Shown piece after piece: positions 54,484 to 62,358 of a stretch of 64,000 nucleotides of DNA. Under the pieces are notes generated by a model. The model searched no databases, was not told where the DNA came from, and worked only from the letters and a program-made list of their open reading frames with translations. Within the stretch, counting starts at the first letter, position 1, and each line of letters begins with the position of its first letter. The stretch comes from Geodermatophilus africanus (GTDB taxonomy: Bacteria; Actinomycetota; Actinomycetes; Mycobacteriales; Geodermatophilaceae). The stretch lies in contig NZ_FNOT01000011.1 in assembly GCF_900107105.1 (NCBI RefSeq), positions 112,888-176,887 on the forward strand, read 5' to 3'. The position numbers and the translations under genes were made by a program.

Positions 54484-55302
54484 TCAGGCCGGATCAGGTT
54501 GAGCCAATGGGGTCCGTTGAACCGAGCGCAGGAAGCGGCGCAGCTCGCGCGTGACATCGTCCGGAGCCTCCACCGGGCTGACGTGACCCGGTCCGGTGAG
54601 GACGACGAGTTCGGACTCGCGCACCGCGGCGTGCATCGCCTCGCCGACCGCGATGGGAGCGCGTACGTCGTGGTCGGCGTAGAGCAGGAGCGTCGGTACG
54701 CCAACGTCGGCCAACACGTGGCTCTGGTCCTCGACGCTCGCACGGGCCATTGCCCGAAAGCCGCCCGGACGGAATGTTCGGACGCTGTCGACGAACTTTG
54801 CCACGATTTCGCCTTTGGCTGACGGCGAGAACATCGACGGCACCATTGCGGCTACGAACTGGTCGGGCTGGAGTCTCGACGCCTGCAGGGACCGTGCCAG
54901 CCGCCGGTGCGCTTCTTCGGCGCCCAACGAGCCCAACCAACCGGCGTACCCACTCACGAGCACGACCGACGACACGAGGCCGCGGTGCCGGTGACACGTT
55001 GCCAGCACCAGCGCCCCACCGAAGGAGAGTCCGACCAGGCTGGTTCGCTCGATCCTCAGAGCCCGGAGGAACGCAGCGAAGCAGTCGACGTAGTCACCCA
55101 TGCCGAAACCCTCCGGTGGGTCCGAGGACTCTCCTGCACCGGGTGCGTCCCAGGCGATCACGGTGAACTCGTCGGCGAGCGCCTCGATCTGGCTGCCCCA
55201 TGTCGAGCGGGCATCGCCGACGAAGCCGTGCGCCAGCGCCACTGGCGGCCCGGTCCCGGCGCGCTCGTAGGCGATACTCAACCCGCCAACCTCGACGTGC
55301 AC
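54484..55302 (-). CDS. alpha/beta hydrolase
   Basis: A 272-residue hydrolase: VALAHGFVGDARSTWGSQI (oxyanion loop), WDAPGAGESSDPPEGFGM, LVGLSFGGALVLA (Ser nucleophile near residue 92), LLLYADHDVRAPIAVGEAM (Asp) and LTGPGHVSPVEAPDDV (His). The GTG at 55302 begins with the first beta strand. It converges on the O-methyltransferase remnant; the substrate is unknown. Confidence 0.85.
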   Translation of the reverse strand: MHVEVGGLSIAYERAGTGPPVALAHGFVGDARSTWGSQIEALADEFTVIAWDAPGAGESSDPPEGFGMGDYVDCFAAFLRALRIERTSLVGLSFGGALVLATCHRHRGLVSSVVLVSGYAGWLGSLGAEEAHRRLARSLQASRLQPDQFVAAMVPSMFSPSAKGEIVAKFVDSVRTFRPGGFRAMARASVEDQSHVLADVGVPTLLLYADHDVRAPIAVGEAMHAAVRESELVVLTGPGHVSPVEAPDDVTRELRRFLRSVQRTPLAQPDPA

Positions 55303-55516
55303 TTTCCGGGACTAGCGGTGCACCACTCTGGTGTAACTCGACTCGGATGTGTTGCATCCGAAGCGGTTGAGAGATCGAACTCAAGTCGTTCCGATGGGGA
55401 ACCTCCTGCGACGCAGCCGAGGCCATGAACCCGGAGCCGATCGGCGTCCCGCAGGGGATCCCTGAGTGGGCACGGATTCCCATCGACAACATGCAGGATG
55501 GGTGGAGCCGGGCCTC

Positions 55517-55601
55517 TGGTGCGCGACCGACCGCAGGTGTGCGCGGTGCGCCTCGAACGCTCGGCCAGCAGCAGCTCTGCTCGTGCCGAGGCCTCGCTCA
55601 C
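55517..55601 (-). pseudogene. vestigial 5' end of an ECF41-type sigma gene
   Basis: The DNA aligns with the first part of the intact sigma gene (57605-57688): the blocks GGTGCGCGACCG and GCGCCTCGAAC are shared in order. GTG 55601 reads MSEASARAELLLAE; after one lost base the frame continues as FEAHRAHLRSVAHQ, as in the intact protein, then ends in unrelated sequence. Like the intact gene, it starts 2 nt from a GGTCACA box. Confidence 0.7.
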
Positions 55602-55602
55602 A

Positions 55603-55664
55603 GGTCACATCCTCCCGTCGCGGTCCGTCAGTGCTGTGACGGCGCCGCCCGCGGCGATGTGACA
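55603..55664. promoter_or_regulatory. symmetric ECF41-like promoter unit, copy 1
   Basis: Plus strand: GGTCACA (55603-55609), 16 nt, CGTC (55626-55629), reading toward the VOC-cupin pair. Minus strand: TGTCACA (55664-55658), 16 nt, CGTC (55641-55638), reading toward the sigma remnant. The known ECF41 pattern, as I recall it, is TGTCACA-N16-CGTC, so the minus-strand site is a complete match. The two -10 boxes face each other across an 8-nt gap. A GAGGAG site and GTG 55685 follow. Confidence 0.75.
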
Positions 55665-55684
55665 GGCAGCAGAGGAGAACCGCC

Positions 55685-56095
55685 GTGAATGCTCGAACGC
55701 AGATCCCCGCCACGCTCGAGGGGGTCGGCAGCGTCCGCTACCTGGTCGACGACGTCGACACCGCCGTCGCCTTCTACGCCCGCCAGCTCGGCTTCGCCCT
55801 GCGAGCCGACGCCCGGCCGGCCTTCGCCGAGCTTGTGCGCGGCCCGCTGCGGCTCCTCCTCAGCGGCCCGGCCAGCACGGCTGGGCGGCCCATGCCCGAC
55901 GGCCGCACGCCCGTGCCGGGCGGCTGGAACCGCATGCACCTCGTCGTAGACGACCTCGACGCCGAGGTGAGCCGGCTGCGCGCCGCCAGTGTCACCTTCC
56001 GCAACGACGTCGTCAGCGGCCCCGGAGGGCGGCAGGTCCTCATCGAGGACCCCTGCGGCAACCCCGTCGAGCTCTTCCAACCCGCCGGCGCCTGA
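55685..56095 (+). CDS. VOC family protein
   Basis: A 136-residue VOC-fold protein: GSVRYLVDDVDTAVAFYARQLGFAL, then MHLVVDDLDAEVSRLRAASVTF and LIEDPCGNPVELFQPAG. It is preceded by GAGGAG and the symmetric ECF41-like promoter unit. A cupin gene follows after 31 nt on the same strand, so the two probably form one transcript under the ECF sigma factor encoded at 56807-57688. Function unknown; VOC proteins often detoxify electrophiles or antibiotics. Confidence 0.87.
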   Translation: MNARTQIPATLEGVGSVRYLVDDVDTAVAFYARQLGFALRADARPAFAELVRGPLRLLLSGPASTAGRPMPDGRTPVPGGWNRMHLVVDDLDAEVSRLRAASVTFRNDVVSGPGGRQVLIEDPCGNPVELFQPAGA

Positions 56096-56126
56096 CCGCG
56101 CCCCAGTCGACACCGAGAGGGAAGCC

Positions 56127-56552
56127 ATGCCCCCCGATCTACGCAGCACTGTCCTGCTGCGCAGCGAGGACAGCAGTGGCCACGTGTCCGTGGTGGAGAA
56201 CATCGTCCCGGCGCGCAGCGCGGGACCTCCGCTGCACAGGCACGACTTCGACGAAGCCTTCTACATACTCGAAGGCGAGCTCGTCTTCCGCATCGGCGAC
56301 GCGCTCCTCGCCTGCACTGGCGGACAGCTGGCCTTCGCCCCGCGCGGTGCCGCGCACGCGCTCGTCAACCGCCGCGATGCCCCGGCGCGGTACCTGCTCG
56401 TGTGCACCCCTGCTGGCTTCGAGCGCCAGTTCGCCCGGATGGCCGCGCAGGCGCACGGCACCGAGCCGCCACCCTGGGCGCTGCAGCCGATTCCCGAGGT
56501 CGTGCTACTCGGCGCCTCCATCCTGCGGGAGATTCTCGACCGCGTGGAGTGA
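56127..56552 (+). CDS. cupin domain protein
   Basis: A 141-residue single-cupin protein. Motif 1 is GPPLHRHDFDEAFYILEGEL with two His and a Glu for metal binding; motif 2 is LAFAPRGAAHALVNR with the third His. A helical C-terminus (FERQFARMAAQAHG) follows. The ATG at 56127 has GAGAGGGA upstream. It lies downstream of the VOC gene in the likely ECF41-controlled unit. The substrate is unknown. Confidence 0.88.
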   Translation: MPPDLRSTVLLRSEDSSGHVSVVENIVPARSAGPPLHRHDFDEAFYILEGELVFRIGDALLACTGGQLAFAPRGAAHALVNRRDAPARYLLVCTPAGFERQFARMAAQAHGTEPPPWALQPIPEVVLLGASILREILDRVE

Positions 56553-56806
56553 CGTGCCCGGGCGCGATCCGTCGGTGAAGGGCCGGAGCTGGGACACGGC
56601 GTGCCGTGGACCTACAGAGTGCTGTACCGGCGAGTACGGCGATGCGGCAGCAGCCCGACGACGCCGAGGGACTGAACGCGGGGCGGCGCCGAGCGCTGAC
56701 CAGCGTGACGACGGTGCCGACACCGTGAGTCAGCCCCTGGCCACTACCGCGTGATTCAGTGGAGTACCCACTACGCCCCGTCGGGGCCGCACACGGGTGC
56801 CACGAA

Positions 56807-57688
56807 TCAGTCCTCGAGGAGCACCACGTCGAGCGCGTCGAGGACGAGGGGGTCGAAGACGACGTCCACGGCGGTGATCCGGCCGCCGGAAACGACAAAC
56901 TCCAGCGCCCCGCGCAGCCGTCCACCGAGCAGAAACACCGCCCCGGGGGCTCCGTCGAGCAGCGCTGCTCGTGTGGCCCGCGCCTTGCCCAGGAAGGCGC
57001 GGGCGATCGCCTGGTCGCCGCTGAGCCGCTGCAGCCCACCAAGATCGGGAACGGCGGCGTCTGCGCGCAGCACGACATCCGGGTCCAGCACGGCCAGTAG
57101 CCCCGCGAAGTCGCCCCCGCGTGCGGCGGCCAAGAACGCCTGCACCACCTCCTGGCGGCGCCGGGCGTCCGTGGGGTCGGCGGCGCCCGCCGGCACACCC
57201 TGCACCCGGCGCCGGGCGCGGCTTGCCAGTTGTCGCGCCGCGGCCGGACTGCGGTCGAGGACGGCCGCGACCTCGTCGAAGGGGACGGCGAACAGGTCGT
57301 GCAACACGAAGGCGAGCCGCTCCGGCGGCGTCAGGGTGTCCAGCACGACGAGCAGTGCCAGGCCGACAGAGTCGGCCAGCTCCGCCTCGTGCTCCGGCTC
57401 GGGCCCACCCTCGAGGTTCGGCGCGTGCAGGTCCAGTGGCTCCTCGCGGCGAGCCCTCCGGCGGCGCAGCACGTCCAGGCACACCCGACCGACGACCGTG
57501 GTCAACCACCCACCAAGGTTGGCCACGTCGGTGGACCCGTGGCGCTGCAGGCGCAGCCACGCCTCCTGCACGGCGTCGTCGGCCTCCTCCGCCGAGCCGA
57601 GCATCCGGTGCGCGACCGCCCGCAGGTGCGCGCGATGCGCCTCGAACTGCTCGGCCAGCGGCTGCGGTCCTGCCGCTTCCTCGTCCAT
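56807..57688 (-). CDS. ECF sigma factor with SnoaL-like C-terminal domain (ECF41/SigJ type)
   Basis: A 293-residue sigma-70 family factor. Region 2 is FEAHRAHLRAVAHRMLGSAEEADDAVQEAWLRL with the -10-binding helix LGGWLTTVVGRVCLDVLRRR; region 4 is LTPPERLAFVLHDLFAVPFDEVAAVLDRSPAAARQLASRARRR. Residues about 185-293 form a SnoaL/NTF2-like extension, which in ECF41 factors takes the place of an anti-sigma factor. GGGAGG lies before ATG 57688. Its own upstream region contains ECF41-like sites on both strands, so it likely activates itself and its neighbours. Confidence 0.9.
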   Translation of the reverse strand: MDEEAAGPQPLAEQFEAHRAHLRAVAHRMLGSAEEADDAVQEAWLRLQRHGSTDVANLGGWLTTVVGRVCLDVLRRRRARREEPLDLHAPNLEGGPEPEHEAELADSVGLALLVVLDTLTPPERLAFVLHDLFAVPFDEVAAVLDRSPAAARQLASRARRRVQGVPAGAADPTDARRRQEVVQAFLAAARGGDFAGLLAVLDPDVVLRADAAVPDLGGLQRLSGDQAIARAFLGKARATRAALLDGAPGAVFLLGGRLRGALEFVVSGGRITAVDVVFDPLVLDALDVVLLED

Positions 57689-57689
57689 C

Positions 57690-57751
57690 GGTCACATCCT
57701 CCCGTCGACGCCCGTCACTGCAGTGACGGCGCCGACCCCGGCGACGTGACG
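57690..57751. promoter_or_regulatory. symmetric ECF41-like promoter unit, copy 2
   Basis: Plus strand: GGTCACA (57690-57696), 16 nt, CGTC (57713-57716), toward the DUF6223 gene. Minus strand: CGTCACG (57751-57745), 16 nt, CGTC (57728-57725), toward the sigma gene. The two -10 boxes are the ends of a perfect 16-bp palindrome, CGTCACTGCAGTGACG (57713-57728). Predicted starts are about 29 and 49 nt from the two start codons, each with its ribosome-binding site in between. Confidence 0.75.
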
Positions 57752-57771
57752 AGCAGCAGAGGAGATGCACC

Positions 57772-58200
57772 ATGTCCGTCACTCACCTGATCGCCTCAGC
57801 AATCTCCGCCACGCTCGCACTCCTGGGGTCTGCCGCGCCGGCAGCCGCGCATGTCGTGGTCCAGTCGACCGGCGCTGGTGTCGGCGCCTTCACCCCTGGG
57901 CGTTCCTGGTCCGTGGTGGCCGTGTTGCTGGGGCTGACCGGCGCGATCGTCGGAGGGCTGGCCCTGGCCCGTTCCCCTGGTCGTCCCGGCACCCGCAGCG
58001 GGAGGGGCGGCGTGGTGGCCCTGGTGACGGGGCTGGCCGGGGCGGGCGTCGGCGGACTGGTCGTGGCCGCCGCCGACGGAGGCCCTGGCACTGGCTCCGG
58101 GATCGTCGGAGGCCTCCTGGCCCTGGCGGTCGGGCTCACCGCCGCCGTCCTCGGCGGACTGGTCCTCACCCGGTCCCGCCGCGCTGGCCGCATCGGCTGA
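57772..58200 (+). CDS. DUF6223 membrane protein
   Basis: A 142-residue protein with an N-terminal signal-like helix (LIASAISATLALLGSAAPAAAHV) and three further hydrophobic segments: VVAVLLGLTGAIVGGLALA, VVALVTGLAGAGVGGLVVAA, and IVGGLLALAVGLTAAVLGGL, with AADGGPGTGSG between the last two. This fits DUF6223; function unknown. The ATG at 57772 has GAGGAG 6 nt upstream. It is divergent from the ECF41-type sigma gene and shares its symmetric promoter unit, as is usual for an ECF target. Confidence 0.85.
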   Translation: MSVTHLIASAISATLALLGSAAPAAAHVVVQSTGAGVGAFTPGRSWSVVAVLLGLTGAIVGGLALARSPGRPGTRSGRGGVVALVTGLAGAGVGGLVVAAADGGPGTGSGIVGGLLALAVGLTAAVLGGLVLTRSRRAGRIG

Positions 58201-58482
58201 CCGGCTGACCACTCGCCAGCAGTGAGGAGCAACACGTCGGGTCTGCGTGAGGACCACCTCCCGGCTGGGCGGCGCGGCCGGCTCGGCTCGTTCGTCCCAC
58301 TCCTGAGCCCGTCCCACAGAGGGAACGGTGAGCGGGACGGTCGAACACGTCGCAGCGTGAGCGGATACTCGCTGCGGAGGTGCTCCGATAACGCGCGATC
58401 CGTACGCGCGGCCGGCCACGGCCTTCGACGACCGGCCGCCGCGCTTGTACGACCGCACGGGTCGGCTTCGACGACGGCGGCG

Positions 58483-58926
58483 TCAGCCGATCCGCTCGGC
58501 CAGGGACACGATGATCCCCTCCGGTCCGCGCACGTAGGCCATGCGCCAAATGTCTTCGTACTGACCGATGCCGCCGACCAGGCCGTAGCCGTCCGCAGCC
58601 AGCTGGTCGACCGCCGCCTGCAGGTCGCCCACTTCGAAGGCCACGTTGCGCAGCCCCAATTCGTTGGCCATCGCGGCGGGCGATCCCGGCTCGTGGTCGG
58701 GCCGGACGAAGCTCGACAGCTCCAGCCGGGTACCTCCCTCGGGCGGCCGCAGCATGACTATCTCGGTGCGGGAGTCGGGGATGCCGATGACGGTGTCCAG
58801 GAAATTACCCTCGACGAACATCCGCGTGCCCTCGACCTCGAGACCCAGCCCGACGAAGAACGCCGTCACCGCGTCGAGGTCCGCGACCGTGATGCCGACA
58901 TGGTCGAACCGTCGGATCTGTGACAT
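58483..58926 (-). CDS. VOC family protein (methylmalonyl-CoA epimerase-like fold)
   Basis: A 147-residue VOC protein. RRFDHVGITVADLDAVTAFFVGLGLEVEG opens with the metal His; VRPDHEPGSPAAMANELGLRNVAFEV, and YVRGPEGIIVSLAERIG with the late Glu-equivalent region missing its usual Glu (VSLAE) follow. The ATG at 58926 is preferred over ATG 58935, because GGAGG then lies 9 nt upstream. Function unknown. Confidence 0.87.
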   Translation of the reverse strand: MSQIRRFDHVGITVADLDAVTAFFVGLGLEVEGTRMFVEGNFLDTVIGIPDSRTEIVMLRPPEGGTRLELSSFVRPDHEPGSPAAMANELGLRNVAFEVGDLQAAVDQLAADGYGLVGGIGQYEDIWRMAYVRGPEGIIVSLAERIG

Positions 58927-59112
58927 GGGGTGCATCCTCCGGTGCTCGTCTCATCGGTCCAGCCCTGGGACGGAACCGACGGCGGATCCTCGACATACGG
59001 GCGACTGCAGTGAGCGACCAAGATGGCGATGCAGATGCTGCATCCCTCGCGGGCGTCGATGTTGTCCCCTGCGAAAGTGACGTCGTAGTGACGAGGCATT
59101 CGACGGTAGCCC

Positions 59113-59247
59113 GTGATGATCACCGTTCGCCGCCAGCGGCTGCGGCCGTCGCCGGTGACCGACGCACCGGAGCGCCGGCGTCGGCCTGCCGTGTGGAGGT
59201 ACGCCATGGCGGCGCTGTTGATCGGCTATGCCCGCGTCTCGACTGAC
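59113..59247 (+). repeat. recombinase 5' region, copy B (truncated)
   Basis: Homologous to 48140-48274. The first 14 codons of a serine recombinase (MAALLIGYARVSTD from ATG 59206) are intact and then the similarity stops at 59247; the frame ends at 59286 after 12 unrelated codons. The point of loss lies 140 nt from the IS3-like element. Confidence 0.7.
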
Positions 59248-59426
59248 TGTGAGCCTGGTCGGGTCAGTGCATCGGTGATGAGCTGACCGTCGGCAGTAGT
59301 GGGTGTGACCCTTCGTCTGACTGGCTTCGTGCCTTCCGCCCGACTTGTCCGCCTGCTGCTGCCGGCACCGGCCCGGCCGGAGACGTTGGGACTGCTGCAG
59401 CTCCGGTTGACGGCGGTTAGGACTGA

Positions 59427-60307
59427 TCATGCCGCAACGGCGGCGTCTTGATCTGTGAAGGCGAGTTCGTGCTCGACCGGGGTGAGCTTGCCGAGGGCGC
59501 GTTGGCGCCGGCGGCGGTTGTAGGTGTGTTCGGTCCAGAACACGACCGCCTGGTGGAGTTGGTCGCGGGTGCGCCAGCGGCGGCGGTCCAGGACGTTCTT
59601 CTGCATTAGTGCGTGCCAGGACTCCATGGCGGCGTTGTCGCCGGCCGCGGAGACCCGGCCCATCGAGCCCTGCAGCCCGGCGGCGGCCAGCACGGCCCGG
59701 AAGGATCTTGCCCGGAACTGGGATCCGCGGTCGCTGTGCACCACCACCACACCGGCCGGACAGCGCCTGGCCACCGCCGTGCGCAGGGCGGTGACGGCCA
59801 GCTGGGCGGTCATCCGCTCGTCGAGGGCGTAGCCGACGATGCGGTTGCTGAACAGGTCCTTGATCGCGCAGCAGTAGAGCTTGCCCTCGGCGGTGGGGTG
59901 CTCGGTGATGTCGGTGACCCAGACCTGGTCGGGGCGCTGCGCGGTGAAGTTCCGCTGCACGTGGTCCTCGTGCACCGCCGGGCCAGGCGTCTTGCCCGCG
60001 CCTCGCCGCCCCGCGCGCACCGTGGTCGACCACAGCTGCTGCTGCGAGCACAGCCGCCAGATCCGCCGCTCGCCCGCGAGGTGCCCGGCACGCTCGACCT
60101 CGTCGGCCAGGAACCGGTAGCCGAACTCCGGGTCCTCGGCGTGCGCGTCGATGAGCGCGTTGGTGAGGTAGGCGTCCTCGAGGTCGCGCCGGCTCACCGG
60201 AGCTGACAGCCAGGCGTAGTAGGCCTGGGCGAGTGGTCCAGCACCCCGCAGGTCAGCCGCACCGGGATGCCCTCGGCGGCCAGGTCACGGACCAGCGGGT
60301 AGCTCAT
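59427..60307 (-). pseudogene. IS3-like transposase OrfB (DDE), frameshifted
   Basis: OrfB begins at ATG 60307 inside the end of orfA (MSYPLVRDLAAEGIPVRL). Near 60229 one base is missing: the frame reads LDHSPRPTT where the next frame gives AQAYYAWLSAPVSRRDLEDAY, as expected. From there to 59427 it is intact: the catalytic acids lie in WVTDITEH, VVHSDRGSQF and, for the Glu, MESWHALMQKNVL, with the C-terminal TYNRRRRQRALGKLTP. The 256-codon main part is open from 60197. Probably inactive, unless the missing base is a sequencing error. Confidence 0.82.
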
Positions 60308-60587
60308 TTGGGAGGGAGCCGGCGGCGAAGTAGGCCGCGGCTCGGCGCAGGATCTCGTTCTCCATCTCCAGCCGCCGATTCTCGCGGCGCAGCTGCACGA
60401 GCTCGTTCTGCTCGCTGCTGGTCTGCCCGTCGACGACACCGTCATCGACGTCGGCTTGGCGCACCCAGCGGCGCACCGACTCGACCGAGATGTCGAAGTC
60501 GGCAGCGACCTCGGCCTGGCTCAGATCACCGCGGCGAGCGACCCGGACGACGTCACGCTTGAACTCCGGCGGGAACTTCTTGGGCAC
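60285..60587 (-). CDS. IS3-like transposase OrfA
   Basis: A 100-residue DNA-binding subunit. HTH region: FPPEFKRDVVRVARRGDLSQAEVAADFDISVESVRRWV; then a leucine-zipper-like helix NELVQLRRENRRLEMENEILRRAAAYF. GTG 60587 has GAGAGG upstream. orfB starts within its last codons in the other frame, so a fusion product by frameshifting, usual in the family, is possible. Confidence 0.85.
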   Translation of the reverse strand: MPKKFPPEFKRDVVRVARRGDLSQAEVAADFDISVESVRRWVRQADVDDGVVDGQTSSEQNELVQLRRENRRLEMENEILRRAAAYFAAGSLPNELPAGP

Positions 60588-60653
60588 AGCGACATCCTCT
60601 CCGCGGGACAAGGTCCCGCAGAACGAGTGTCAACTGAAGGCGCAGCAGTCCCA

Positions 60654-60860
60654 AGCCCAGCTCGATCGGCAGCTTGGTCCAGCCGATGCCGATGGAAAAC
60701 ACGAAGGCGATGCCCTCCAGCACGTCTCGGTCGGAGACCCGGGGCCAGCCGGTGCGGCCATGCACCGCCGAGGCTGCGGCGGGATCAACGGCTCGACCAG
60801 CGCCCACAGCTCGTCACTGATCAACCGTGGCGGGGAAGACACCGACGACGTGCGCGGCAC
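60654..60860 (-). pseudogene. IS5-like transposase N-terminal fragment
   Basis: ATG 60860 reads LISDELWALVEPLIPPQPRR, the typical start of an IS5-group transposase (DUF4096). After one frame change it continues as DRDVLEGIAFVFSIGIGWTKLPIELGLG and is then cut by the right end of the IS3-like element. The remaining two-thirds are not found beyond the left end. Confidence 0.7.
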
Positions 60861-61182
60861 CCTGCGCCGACCCGGTGTCGCCCGCCAGGGCCCAACTACC
60901 TACTTCTGCAACGTCTTGTTGGAGACGCCAGACCGTGTCCCGTCAGGCCGTTCCTGTCACCACTGAGACTCCGGGCCCCGGGTCCTTCAAGGCCGACCTT
61001 CTTCCCCCCGTCGCCGGGGGCCGCGCGGGGACTCTCGATGCGCGTAGGGTTCGGTCAGGCGTCAGGGATGGCCCGGCGCCGATCGTGCGTCACACAACGG
61101 CGTACTCCGCTTGCACGGACCTCACGTCGGGGTCCGCGGCCGAGGTCACCCGCCCCCGGTACGAGACGACCGGAGGCCAGCC
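60861..61182. other. 322-nt interval upstream of the GAF-ANTAR gene
   Basis: No gene is seen. It probably contains the promoter of the GAF-ANTAR gene. CCCCGTCGCCGGGGG (61006-61020) is a short inverted repeat of CCCCG and CGGGG arms. Confidence 0.35.
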
Positions 61183-61911
61183 GTGGCCAGCAACGAGAAC
61201 CCGCAGCCCGGGAACGCCGCCGAGGCACTGGAGCGCCTAGGCCGGTTGGCCCTGCGTGAGCTGTCGATGGAGAGCCTGCTGCAGCAGGTGGCCGAGCTGA
61301 GCAAGACGGTGATGCCCGGCAACCCCGAGACGTCGGTGCTTCTGCTGGTCAAGGACAAGCCCACCACGGTGGTGTCCACCGGACAGTTGGCCACCGACCT
61401 CGACGAGCGGCAGTACGAACGCGGCCACGGCCCCTGCCTGCACGCCGCCCGCACCGGTGAGCTGACCGAGATCGCCGACACCCGCACCGAGACCCGGTGG
61501 CCCGACTACACGCCCAGGGCGGCCGAGCGCGGCAACCTCAGCTCGCTGTCCATCCCTCTGGCGATCGACGAGGACGAGCAGATCTCCGGAGCGCTGAACA
61601 TCTACGCCCGTGAGGCCGATGCGTTCGACGCGGACACCCGGGCGGCGGGCACCGGATTCGCCCCGTACGCCGCGATCGCCGTCGCCAACATGCACGCGTA
61701 CCAGAGCGCCCGGAACATGGCCGACAACCTGCAGGTCGCACTGGAGACCCGGGCGGTCATCGACCAGGCCAAAGGCATTCTGATGGAGCGCTACAAGCTG
61801 ACCGCCGACGAGGCGTTCCAAGTGCTCTCCCGGGCGTCGATGAACAGCAACAGAAAGGTTCGCGACATCGCCGACGAGCTGGTCCACACCGGCCGATTCC
61901 CCATCCAGTGA
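61183..61911 (+). CDS. GAF and ANTAR domain regulator
   Basis: A 242-residue RNA-binding antiterminator of the type common in actinobacteria. The GAF sensor (about residues 20-170) has LLLVKDKPTTVVSTGQLATDLDERQYERGHGPCLHAART and ISGALNIYAREADAF; the ANTAR domain (about 185-240) has TRAVIDQAKGILMERYKLTADEAFQVLSRASM with its conserved Ala and Tyr/Phe positions. GTG 61183 has GGAGG upstream. It probably reads a signal through GAF and acts on a terminator hairpin in a target leader. Confidence 0.92.
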   Translation: MASNENPQPGNAAEALERLGRLALRELSMESLLQQVAELSKTVMPGNPETSVLLLVKDKPTTVVSTGQLATDLDERQYERGHGPCLHAARTGELTEIADTRTETRWPDYTPRAAERGNLSSLSIPLAIDEDEQISGALNIYAREADAFDADTRAAGTGFAPYAAIAVANMHAYQSARNMADNLQVALETRAVIDQAKGILMERYKLTADEAFQVLSRASMNSNRKVRDIADELVHTGRFPIQ

Positions 61912-62358
61912 GCCCGCCCGGCGCTGGGGCCGACCCGGGCCCCGGCCCGGCACCTACAGAGTCGCCCCGGATCCGGAACCCGCGGAGACTCACGAGCAGC
62001 CGCAGCCGCTTCCGCGGGAGCTGTCGCGGTCAGGCCCCGCTGCTCCAAACCTGCGGGCGGCGGGGCCGCCCCTCCTGTTCCTGAGGCCGCCCTCTGTCCC
62101 AGAGCGGCCCACTTAGGTGGGCCGCTCTGGGCGACTCGCTTCCCGGCTGATTTACCCCGACCCGCACCCCTGTCCCGCAAGGCGAACCCGCAACGGCGAC
62201 GTTCGAGCTCCGTCGGCGGCCGGAACCACCGTGTCCCGCAGGGGGATCCCTCATCGGCACACCTGCTGCGGGCTGGGTCGGCCGAAGCACATCGGAGCGC
62301 AGGTCGCCGAGAGCCGTTTTCACACCTGTGGCCCTCGCACCCACGTACGGTCTGGACC
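61912..62358. other. 447-nt interval with a terminator hairpin
   Basis: Contains the strong hairpin at 62098-62131. The region 62160-62260 has blocks (CCCGCAAGGCGAACCCGCAACGGCGACG and GTCCCGCAGGGGGATCCC in pieces) that resemble 48010-48065. No gene is seen. Confidence 0.45.
62098..62131. terminator. strong hairpin after the GAF-ANTAR gene
   Basis: A perfect 15-bp stem (CCCAGAGCGGCCCAC and its complement) with the 4-nt loop TTAG. It lies 187 nt after the GAF-ANTAR stop and has no U-tract, as is usual for actinobacterial terminators. It could also be a target hairpin for the ANTAR protein. Confidence 0.65.

Larger units (their letters stand above)
55303..55684. other. 382-nt interval: sigma-gene remnant and promoter unit
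   Basis: Between the hydrolase and the VOC gene. The left half (55303-55515) shows nothing. The right half contains a vestigial sigma-factor start (55517-55601) and the symmetric promoter unit at 55603-55664, both described separately. Confidence 0.6.
59387..60653 (-). mobile_element. IS3-like insertion sequence, 1267 nt
   Basis: Imperfect terminal inverted repeats of about 25 nt: left 59387-59411 and right 60629-60653, both starting TGGGACTGCTGC and ending GTTGAC or AGTTGAC. Between them are an OrfA with an HTH and an OrfB with a DDE integrase domain in the IS3 arrangement. No clear direct repeats flank it. The right end interrupts an IS5-like transposase fragment. Confidence 0.75.

Noticed and set aside
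59380..60660. Target-site duplication of the IS3-like element
   Set aside because: Flanks of the terminal repeats (GACG on the left, GCCC on the right) do not match, so no duplication can be claimed.
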